Assembly (NCBI GenBank): GCA_007844125.1
Contig: CM017563.1
Span: 14,360,325 to 14,424,324, forward strand
Origin: Sinonovacula constricta
Lineage: Eukaryota; Mollusca; Bivalvia; Cardiida; Solecurtidae
Direction of reading: 5' to 3'
Length of the DNA stretch: 64,000 nt
Part shown: in pieces, positions 56,012 to 64,000 of the stretch
Position numbering within the stretch: position 1 is the first letter of the stretch
Layout: the number at the start of each line of letters is the position of its first letter
Translations under genes and position numbers: made by a program
Notes under the pieces: model-generated
What the model was told of the DNA's origin: nothing
Databases searched by the model: none
What the model saw: the letters and a program-made list of their open reading frames with translations, nothing else

Positions 56012-56905
56012 AGACAATGTCTAAATTCCTCAAAGCAGATATTCTTATTTATTGTCAATTACCTTAGTCTCAAAATTGAGATATAATTGTTGGATTGCAA
56101 GGGAGGGTTCTTGGTCAAATCCATTATATGCCAGAAAATATGACAATAAAAAATTAATAATAAAAGTGTGAAGTTTGAAGAAAGAAACTGCATCTCTAAA
56201 TGTAGGACTATGATAAGCCAAGCCAAATTTCAAAAGAAAACATTTGAAAACTTACCACTGATTATCACTTATTAAATTTTTGAAAAAACAACAACATAAT
56301 AGTAAAAGAAAGACTCATTTGTCATGAAATTATTTCCATTATATTTGAAAACTTTTCTCAATCCTGTCAGACATTCATTCAGCCTTGCCAAATTAAACTA
56401 ACTCAACATCTTTTACACCGTGCAGACTCCCTTGATGTTACTTGCATGTAGAAAGTTATAACAATCTTGATGGCCAATCCATTTACAGTTGCTGCTGGAT
56501 CGTAAAACTCTGAACAAAGCACCTCAAGTCTGTTTTAATATTATTATTGCTGCAACTGGTGCAATAGTTCTTCTGGAAAGTTGGCCGCAGACTCCAGTTT
56601 TGGTAGTAAAGTGTTTTCTTTGTTTTCGTTAGCAATCAATTTTGGTTGAAGTCATCAGTACAGCTGTTTTTGTTGCTTAGTTTTGGGAAATCATCTAGTT
56701 ACACTTGTTGATAACCACAAAGATTTTGCAATATATATATTATATAGACATAAACAGTCAAGTGTTGAATAATAAGTTTTGTTGTACCTTTGCCAAATGC
56801 CTGATAATAAAAAAGTCACTTCTTAATATTGCTTTGTCCATAAAGTAGGCCAAGACATAGTTTTGAATTTTGAGTTCACAACATTACTTCAAAGTGCATT
56901 TACCT
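56012..56905. other. No gene or repeat recognised
   Basis: AT-rich DNA between two SINE-A copies, with only short chance frames. It may be intronic to the gene whose large exon ends at 54232. Confidence 0.45.
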
Positions 56906-56907
56906 AA

Positions 56908-56950
56908 GATAAAAATGTAGATCCAGGCATTGACTGATCAGAATCAGCAA
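56908..56950. repeat. PAL fragment
   Basis: AAAAATGTAGATCCAGGCAT and TGACTGATCAGAATCAGC; both arms are short. Confidence 0.4.
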
Positions 56951-57080
56951 ATTTTCATGCCATGTTTTGTATAAAAACATACAAGAAAACTTGGCTTATA
57001 TTAATTTACTTATTGGAAGTTTTCATCAGTAATGTAAGTGTTATAAGAAGCAATGTCTGCACTGAACTAAACTGTGTACC

Positions 57081-57396
57081 GGACCTGGTAGCGCAATCGG
57101 TAGAGCGTCAGCTCCAGGTACGGGAGGCCCCGGGTTCGATCCCGGGCCGCGACATACCAAAGTCGTTAAAAATGGTAGTGGTATAGCTAGCTCCCTTGCT
57201 AATGCTCAAGCAAATATAAGGGTAGTTCCACGACTGGTTGGCCAGGTGTCAGGATAATGTGACTGGGTGTGGTATCATGCCAGGTGTTCACGGCATGCTA
57301 TACACAGTGAAGGCAGCACTATATCTGCTTTCAGTGGACACCGTCTCCAGATAACTGAAATACTGTTGTTGGGACGATAAACCCAATAAACAAACA
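57081..57396 (+). mobile_element. SINE-A, youngest-looking copy with perfect 14-bp target-site duplication
   Basis: The head GGACCTGGTAGCGCAATCGG has an intact A box, and CCCGGGTTCGATCCCGGGCC an intact B box. The body and CAAACAAAC tail are complete. AACTAAACTGTGTA flanks it on both sides (57065-57078 and 57397-57410). It is the best guide to the SINE-A consensus and could still be transcribable by RNA polymerase III. Confidence 0.95.
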
Positions 57397-57555
57397 AACT
57401 AAACTGTGTATTTCCAGAAGTGGTTGGTCTGATGTTTGGCCAACATGACTAAGATAAATGAAGTGTATTATGTTATGGGTTTGAACGTGGTATGACAGGA
57501 AAGTGATACAAAAGGGCTCACTAAAATTGTTGTAAAAGCGACATTTGTGCCAACA

Positions 57556-57640
57556 GTTAACCCTTACTGCTGAAAACACCAATCACTACAGAGAACATAC
57601 CCCACATTATTTGTGTTTCCAGCAAGTAAAGTAAAATGGT
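57556..57640. mobile_element. piggyBac-like MITE copy
   Basis: GTTAACCCTTACTGCTGAAA then CACCAATCAC on the left; TTGTGTTTCCAGCAAGTAAA on the right. Confidence 0.65.
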
Positions 57641-57716
57641 AAATGGTTTTAATAAATTAATGAAGATGAGAAGTGCTTATCATTTAATGTAGTTTTCATA
57701 TATTGTTTGCACTCTT

Positions 57717-57830
57717 AGCATCCGAGTAAAAATTGATTAAGTCTTAAGAAAAAGCAAATTTTGTTGAACCAGATCAGCCATCTCCCTGCAGGAAGTTATC
57801 TGATTTGGTTCTGCACTATTTATAGTTAAG
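57717..57830. repeat. PAL copy, long form
   Basis: GAGTAAAAATTGATTAAGTC, GAACCAGATCAGCCATCTCC, CTGCAGGAAGTTATCTGATT and TCTGCACTATTTATAG. Confidence 0.65.
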
Positions 57831-57841
57831 TCGATATCAAT

Positions 57842-58045
57842 ATGACATGTGGTTTTGTTTTGTTATTGCATGAAGTTGAAAGGAAATGGACAACACTTAT
57901 GGAGTCTATACATAGTCGGCAGGCCAGGAACAACATGAAACATCAGGTGTATGGATGCTGCCTCATCTCACGGCTGGTTGAGATTTTCACATTCTCAGGC
58001 CAACACCCATTTTGCAGAAAGGTTTACAGCTGCGTTAGACATTAG
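57842..58045 (+). CDS. Candidate exon (weak), product unknown
   Basis: A 67-codon frame of mixed composition (EVERKWTTLMESIHSRQARN, then MKHQVYGCCLISRLVEIFTF) ends at TAG 58043. It is more GC-rich than the flanks. TTGCATGAAG could serve as an acceptor just inside its start. It immediately follows a PAL copy. No family is recognised; a chance frame or a conserved non-coding patch is equally possible. Confidence 0.2.
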   Translation: MTCGFVLLLHEVERKWTTLMESIHSRQARNNMKHQVYGCCLISRLVEIFTFSGQHPFCRKVYSCVRH

Positions 58046-58164
58046 AAGCTTCACTAGCAGTAACTTGCTGTAATTAAGACTTTCCATAATTAACATAGTT
58101 TTATCGTTTTGGAAGGATTAAATGGAGTTTTAGTTTATATGTAGCTTAATTGGACTTGTTTCTT

Positions 58165-58350
58165 CTCAGCCTCTCACCGAGGGGGTTCATTTCCAGGTCA
58201 GAGCGAGAACTTTCATTTGGGGAGGTTTTTCAGCTAACCTGCGATTCGCCAGTGGTTCTACCCAGAAATCAGTCTGGGGTCTTCCTCCGCCAATAATTAA
58301 GTGAATGTCGCCAATACGACCATGATTGTGTCAGTGCGATGTTTTTTTCA
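58165..58350 (+). mobile_element. SINE-B, 3' three-quarters
   Basis: TCAGCCTCTCACCGAGGG, GAGGTTTTTCAGCTAACCTG, CTACCCAGAAATCAGTCTGG, CTTCCTCCGCCAATAATTAA and AATGTCGCCAATACGACC. Confidence 0.75.
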
Positions 58351-58623
58351 AGATGTGTTTTCTAGGTAGTTGTTTATTGTTTGTTTTTGTCAGTAGGGAG
58401 GAATCCAGATTATTGATATTTTTTTTCTCAAATCTCCTGAGAGGTAATTGGTGTGCTTTTTTTTGTACTGGATATTGGTTCTGTGTACTTATCTTGTTAT
58501 ACGTTACGATGACAAATGTTGTTGTTTTTTATGATGGCAAAGTTGTTGGTTTGTTTTTAAACTGCAGAAAGTATCAGCTTAGTTGTTACATAAGTTTCTG
58601 TCTGGAAAAAATATAATTGTTTC

Positions 58624-58915
58624 TTTGATCCTTGATTGAGAAGGTGATTTAATATATTTTAGTGCAGAATACCTGTTGTTTTTGTTTTTCTCTTTATATA
58701 TTCACAAATATACACAAAGACTAAATTTCACAAAGCATATAGATGTTTAAACAAAGACCAAATTCTTTAAAGCACATTAACCTATTCCTTACCAGTGACT
58801 TTAGTCCAAAAAGTGTTCTTTGACCCTAATTGATTGGGAAGGTGATTTAATATATTTATAGAGCAGAATACTGTTTTGTTTTTTATATTCATTGTAAAAC
58901 ATACAAAAAGACAGA
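58624..58915 (+). repeat. Direct repeat, about 100-bp segments 195 bp apart
   Basis: TTGATTGAGAAGGTGATTTA...GCAGAATACCTGTTG is repeated as TTGATTGGGAAGGTGATTTA...GCAGAATACTGTTTTG. Confidence 0.65.
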
Positions 58916-58964
58916 TAATGATGCTTGTAAATGTTCATTTTATGTTTATAAAATTGTTAGTAAG

Positions 58965-59133
58965 ACAACATGTATGTATATTGTTAGTCAAACAATATTT
59001 ATATATATTGTTAATAAAACATTTATACATATTGTTAATAAAACAATATTTATATATAATGTTAATTAAACAACATTTATACATATTGTAAAGAAAACAA
59101 CATTTAAACAAATTGTTAATAAAACAATATTTA
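58965..59133 (+). repeat. 27-bp tandem array, left part
   Basis: Units of TATTGTTAATAAAACAACAT plus TTATACA. It continues at 59859-59975 after the foldback insertion. Confidence 0.85.
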
Positions 59134-59858
59134 ACAAATAATACATGGCCTTGAGGGCAATATGCAAGTTTACGGACTGGTTGGTCAGACCGAGGAAGGA
59201 ATATGGCCCGAAGCGCAAGTCCGTAAACTTGCATATTGCCCGCAAGGCTATGTTTTATTTGTTATATTATACCGAATCTTAATCCTTTTATCCCTTTTGT
59301 TGCTTTCATTTTAGTATGATTTGCTTTTAAATAATAATTGTATTTGTTCAGTGTGTGAAATATCTCAAACCCTAGTCGTTTTTTTTATTATTTTCAAGCG
59401 ATGCAGCAAAAAAATCATGCTCTTCTTTTAATATTCCCTTTTTGTTGATAAAATTAAATAGTAAATGCTACCAGACAAAAGACCCGGACTTTTAGAATTT
59501 CGTTCGTGTAAGTTTCAAAGAAGAATCGTGGCTTTTTTTCCCTGCTAAATATGTTCGGAAGAGCTTCAGTTTTGTTGCGGTTTTGGTGTTTTTGAATCCT
59601 TAGATTCGCTGAATTTAACTAAATCTGTCTCCGATAAAGAGGCGAATCACTTAGACATTTTGACAGTTTGACAATATCGTCTGTTTGTGTTGTCGTAAAA
59701 TTCGCACGTCGTGAAAGTCGCGTTTAAACAGTCAAACAAACTGGATGACGTCATAAACAGTCAATATAAGAATTATGGACCGGGTAGCCGGTCAATATGC
59801 GATTTATGGACTGGATGACGTCATATTAAATATAGAAGGGCGTATGCAAATGAGGTAT
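59134..59858. mobile_element. Foldback-type element inserted in the 27-bp array
   Basis: AATATTTA borders it on both sides (59126-59133 and 59859-59866), though the array itself contains this word. Its left end is a strong hairpin: arms of about 46 bp at 59132-59178 and 59218-59264 around a 39-base loop, with GGGCAATATGCAAGTTTACG and its complement. The right end has two related segments, CAGTCAATATAAGAATTATG and CGGTCAATATGCGATTTATG, each near GGATGACGTCAT. No coding frame is present. The superfamily is not determined. Confidence 0.6.
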
Positions 59859-59975
59859 AATATTTATACATATTGTTACTAAAACAACATTTATACATAT
59901 TGTTACTAAAACAACATTTATACATATTGTTAATAAAACAACATTTATACATATTGTTAATAAAACAACATTGAA
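59859..59975 (+). repeat. 27-bp tandem array, right part
   Basis: Four units of the same 27-bp repeat as 58965-59133, here more regular. Confidence 0.9.
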
Positions 59976-60548
59976 GCATATCTTGTTTTGCTGAAATCAG
60001 TAAACTTTCAAACTTGAAAAACAAAACAACAAAAATCTTTACATTATACTTAATATTGATAACCTTGTACCTATCCTTGATTTTTAAACAGAAAAGGAAG
60101 ATTAATTCCCATAATGGGTTTCAAACAATATTTGTTTTTGGCCATATATCTTCATTACTTAACATTGCTGCATGAAGAATGCATGAAACAGCATAATTTA
60201 GACATATTTTATTCATGTGAAAGACTTAAGTGTTCAATTTCTATCTTGTTAGCTCTGGAATGACCATATTTAAATTGTTTGGTCGCCATGCTGCTCAATT
60301 GAAAGGCTCTCAGAACAAGTGCTTTAAACATTTTAAGTGGCTTTTAATGTCTGTATCCTGAGATTCAAAAGACTTAAAAAACTTATAGGTAATCATATAA
60401 TCTTGGAGGGTTTTGCATGTGAAGGTAGGAGGTATAGAATATTTTTTATGTCTTTACATTCTTCAACAGGATAAGCACCAGATCTATTCTATACAAAGGG
60501 CATGACTGCCATGGTAAATTGAACCCATAGCTTGCTACATTTTGTTTG

Positions 60549-61200
60549 GCTGTCTTACACTCAGACTTGCACTTAATTATCATTGGCTGTCTTACAGTCA
60601 GACTTGCACTTAATTACCATTGACTGTCTTACTCTCAGACTTGCACTTAATTACCATTGCTGTCTTACTCTCAGACTTGCACTTAATTATCATTGGCTGT
60701 CTTACAGTCAGACTTGCACTTAATTACCATTGGCTGTCTTACAGTCAGACTTGCACTTAATTATCATTGGCTGTCTTACAGTCAGACTTGCACTTAATTA
60801 CCATTGGCTGTCTTACTCTCAGACTTGCACTTAATTATCATTGGCTGTCATACAATCGGACATGCACGTACTTACCATTGGCTGTCTTACAATCAGACTT
60901 TCACTTAATTACCATTGGCTGTCATACAATCAGACATGCACTTAATTACCATTGGCTGTCTTACAATCAGACATGCACTTAATTACCATTGGCAGTCTTA
61001 CACTCAGACATGCACTTAATTACCATTGGCAGTCTTACACTCAGACATGCACTTAATTATCATTGGCTGTCTTACAATCAGACTTGCACTTAATTACCAT
61101 TGGCTGTCTTACAATCAGACATGCACTTAATTACCATTGGCTGTCTTACAATCAGACATGCACTTAATTACCATTGGCTGTCCTACGATCAGACTTGCAC
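60549..61200 (+). repeat. 37-bp minisatellite, about 17-18 copies
   Basis: Units of CATTGGCTGTCTTACAGTCA, GACTTGCACTTAATTAC. Variants alternate GACTTGCAC/GACATGCAC and ACAGTC/ACTCTC/ACAATC. The plus-strand frames are repeat by-products. Confidence 0.95.
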
Positions 61201-61309
61201 TGTATTTTTCCTTGTTTCATGTTTATGTGTGAAAATATGGAAAGAAACAGATAAAACTATCATTTTAGTTTTTAAATTTGCATGAGTGTGAACTCTTAGT
61301 TTGGATTGA

Positions 61310-61385
61310 TAAACCGTTTAGGCAAATAGTGTCGATCCTAGTGAGAACTGTCCAGATCTGCACTGTTTGCTGCTGAATCTTGCAT
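61310..61385. repeat. PAL copy
   Basis: TTTAGGCAAATAGTGTCGAT, GAGAACTGTCCAGATCTGCA and CTGTTTGCTGCTGAATC. Confidence 0.7.
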
Positions 61386-61739
61386 TATGTCTTTGCATGT
61401 ATTGTTAGCAATATTATTAGTTATTGACAACAATAGGTAAGGTTATGGAGATAACATGTCCAGCATGTATCTTGGTGGTGCTGTGTATTGATTTGCAGTA
61501 GAATTGCGCTGGAACTCGTAGAAGTTCAAACTGCATTGATCCATGGCTCATGCCCATCTCTGGTGTTGTTAAAGCTTTTAAGCAAGCGAGTTTAAACTTA
61601 ACAAAATAAAATGAAGCAAAAACCCCTGTGAAACCTAACCCTTATCATGGTGCTACACTTTATAAAAATACATACAGATAATCAAATTTTCTACTGACAC
61701 CTGCATGGAAGGGGAACATCTTTATGTATTGCACGATAT

Positions 61740-61812
61740 TCGGAAACAAATAGAGCGGATCCTGATTAGATAACTCCCAGCTGGAGATGGCTGATAGGGA
61801 TCAGTTTGCTTA
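61740..61812. repeat. PAL copy
   Basis: GGAAACAAATAGAGCGGATC, CTGATTAGATAACTCCCAGC, TGGAGATGGCTGATAGGG and CAGTTTGCTTAGG. Confidence 0.7.
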
Positions 61813-61996
61813 GGGCAGATGTCTAAGTAAAAAGTTAAAAAAAAATATAAAGCTGACTCTAGTAATTTACATTTTATGTTTTTCATTTTGAACGATCAAA
61901 ACATTCCCTTTATCTTTTATAGTCAGTTTCTATTGATTTTGGCCATTGCAGTTTTGTTAGTCTCTGATTAAAATGAATATTCATGCACTCAGGTCT

Positions 61997-62066
61997 TTTA
62001 GCCTTTTATTTACTGGCAACACCAGTAGGATTGTGTGTGTTTGATGTTAATTGGGCAAATGGTGTT

Positions 62067-62099
<33 letters not shown>

Positions 62100-62105
62100 T
62101 TTGGG
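61997..62105. mobile_element. piggyBac-like MITE broken by a 32-base C run
   Basis: The left arm is AGCCTTTTATTTACTGGCAA, CACCAGTAGG; the right arm reaches AATGGTGTTT and then 62068-62099 is 32 consecutive C before TTTGGGG. The C run replaces the usual AGCAAGTAAAGGG. Real length of the run is uncertain in any sequencing method. Confidence 0.6.
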
Positions 62106-62289
62106 GTAGAAATAGAAAATCCGTGATGAAAGTACATCAAATTCAACATTTATTCTTGGTTATTTTGTATGTCACTTCTGATTAAATGTGTTCTCATGGA
62201 GATGTTTATTTTAAAGCCACATATTTTTTTATTTTTGTCAGAAATTGTTAGCGAAAAATTAAAAATTTAGAATTTGTTTAATATAAAAT

Positions 62290-62372
62290 TAACCCTTAAC
62301 TTTCAAGAAACATCATTTGGTTGTGGTGAGTTTTATATTGATTTAGGTGAATTTTGTTTCCAGTAAGTAAAG
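62290..62372. mobile_element. piggyBac-like MITE copy
   Basis: TTAACCCTTAACTTTCAAGA, AACATCATTTGG on the left; TTTGTTTCCAGTAAGTAAAG and GGTTTA on the right. Confidence 0.7.
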
Positions 62373-62846
62373 GGTTTACAAAAGGTACACAAGCAACAAG
62401 GCTTAATTTATTGACTTGTTGTAGAATTAGTGCTGCTACCTTGGAAGTCTTTTATGGCCAGTCTCCAGTGACTGCTTGGCCACTGTCCATCTATTGAATG
62501 GCTAACCTGACCTTGTCCTCCTTAAGTCACAGCGGTACCATAACCAATATAGTCAAGCCAAAGTGCCCTAGGTGCTAACTGGAAGCTAAATCAGCTAAAT
62601 TAAGCCATTTGTGATTGGCAGCTGTTTAATTGGCAGTGTGTTGTGTTTTAAAGCGGTTATGATGAGCCAGTTTAAAAATAACTTTGAATGGAAAGAATTC
62701 TGAAGTTGTGTTCAGTTGCCAAAACTTGTATTAGATGGTTGAAATATATTGGGAAGGAACCTGTTTTTTGCTTTATGTTTATTGGAAATAAACCTGTTTT
62801 TCTGTTGTGTTCAGAGAGTTGTGTATTGAAATTGTGAAGGAAAGAT

Positions 62847-62978
62847 TGGAAAACAACAACATGGTTTTGTAATGTCTTAGATGTCTCGTTTGGAAAACAA
62901 CAACATGGTTTTGTAATGTCTTAGATGTCTCGTTTGGAAAACAACAACATGGTTTTGTAATGTCTCAGATGTCTCGTT
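62847..62978 (+). repeat. 44-bp tandem repeat, three near-identical units
   Basis: TGGAAAACAACAACATGGTT, TTGTAATGTCTTAGATGTCT, CGTT. Only one substitution (TCTCAGATG) is visible between units, so the amplification is recent. Confidence 0.92.
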
Positions 62979-62979
62979 T

Positions 62980-64000
62980 CTTGTTAGAAGTTCAGTGCAA
63001 GATGTTGTGGATTTGGTTTTATCAGGGGTGTCAACAAATTAAAGCTGCAGTGTAAGAAATCAGGACAAAAATTGCTGTTTCTAGCTTGTTTCAGTTTAAT
63101 TCTGGTACAATGGGTTTATCATACAAATTATTGGACATATTTATGCTTTAAATGTTAAAGAAAACATTACTTAATTATAATTAGAGTGTGTTCTATTTGG
63201 ATGACTTTGTAGCAATGTTGAACAAAATGCATAGCTTTGTGACAATGAAACTACAAGTTTGTGCTTTGCGCCTGTAAGGAGTTCTTGTGATGCCAATATT
63301 ATTGATTTTACTTTTAGCTGTTCTATATATGCACACTTATAATGTCACACATATACATCTATCACTAGACCATAAGCTTGTCTCATTAATTTTGAAATAT
63401 GTTTCTGTTGATTGGTCAATAATGGAAAACTGTTACAGACTGGTACATGGATGATTGACTGTGAATATCACCTCTTTGACAATAATCTGAAAACCAGCCT
63501 GATGCAGAATCAATTCATAGAGATCAATACTACTACAGAACTATAGAACCTGCCAAGAAGCTATTTTTCTTCCTACCTGAACCTGCCTTTGTTTATAAAC
63601 ACCATTTATGTTGTGACATAAGGATTGTTTTATGAGAGGTATAATAGTGTAAAGTTGCTTTGGATAGAGATAAATGTCAAAAGGAATTTATTATTTAAGT
63701 GTTGTTTTTTGTCTGGAAGGTGTATTTAGAAGCAGTCTGTGGCATGTTGTACAATGTTTGTGTCAGAATTAAATAAAAAGGCTGTGACATTATTTTTGAT
63801 GTATTGGTAAATGCATGGCATTGATTAAAACATAAATATGGCTTCAAAATTTTTAACATACTAGTTAAGACAATGGTTAAAAGTTGTTTTTTTTCTTATA
63901 CTTACAATGGATGTAAAAAATAAAGGAAAAGGGGTCTTTGCATTTATATGTATCACACAATTTATTTTAAGGTTTCTTAGATTGTCTGTTTAATCCTGAA
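62980..64000. other. No gene or repeat recognised
   Basis: The last kilobase is AT-rich with scattered short frames and no identified element. Confidence 0.5.

Noticed and set aside
57081..57155. A tRNA gene at the head of SINE-A
   Set aside because: The cloverleaf is imperfect, and the head is part of a repeated 316-bp element with a target duplication.
58876..59234. Frames rich in Y, I, L and C around 59 kb
   Set aside because: They arise from the 27-bp array and the foldback hairpin.
60767..61285. Plus-strand frames of 71 and 61 codons
   Set aside because: They read the 37-bp minisatellite.

Overview
The window looks like nuclear DNA from an invertebrate animal, most likely a bivalve mollusc. 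This is an inference from style: it is AT-rich, has almost no long open reading frames, carries GT/AG splice-like signals, and is crowded with tRNA-derived SINEs, MITEs and minisatellites. I cannot name the species. There is no operon structure, rRNA, CRISPR array or convincing functional tRNA gene.

Only one stretch is clearly protein coding: a large plus-strand exon at 52488-54232. It has an ATG at 52566, 26 consecutive heptapeptide repeats of the [N/Y/H]-x-A-T-E-N-G type, then a non-repetitive part. It runs into a consensus GTAAGT splice donor, so the apparent stop codon lies inside the intron. Weaker single-exon candidates are at 47855-48041 (+), 49887-50037 (+), 57842-58045 (+) and 23626-23880 (-). 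Near 10.3-10.4 kb a short GC-richer patch combines a perfect RFX-type X-box, a CRE-like site and CCAAT boxes. A second perfect X-box lies at 12608.

Most of the rest is repeats. Five tRNA-derived SINE types are present: SINE-A (about 320 bp), SINE-B (about 235 bp), SINE-C (about 290 bp), plus single examples of SINE-D and SINE-E. Three well-resolved insertions have 12-14 bp target-site duplications. DNA-transposon relics include a hAT-like MITE (697-1041), a pogo/Tigger-like element (36456-37340), a family of about 80 bp piggyBac-like TTAA MITEs, and a foldback element (about 59134-59858) that splits a 27-bp tandem array.

The most distinctive feature is a short imperfect palindrome, here called PAL (about 65-110 bp; core CTGATCAGACAGCTCCCA / mirror arm ending CTACACTATTTGCC). 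More than 20 recognisable copies occur across the window. Three of the largest minisatellites (14.57-15.38 kb, 31-bp unit; 32.24-33.34 kb, 46-bp unit; 33.98-36.02 kb, 55-bp unit) appear to have grown from inside single PAL copies, because PAL arms border the arrays or sit inside the units. Other arrays (4.7-5.7 kb, 38.0-38.4 kb, 60.55-61.2 kb) are unrelated in sequence. Layout: 0-14 kb SINEs, PAL copies, one 26-bp array and the X-box region; 14-33 kb SINE-B clusters and simple repeats; 32-38 kb large PAL-derived arrays and the pogo-like element; 38-47 kb sparse; 47-54 kb candidate exons and the one clear exon; 54-64 kb SINE-A copies, MITEs, the foldback element and a 37-bp array.
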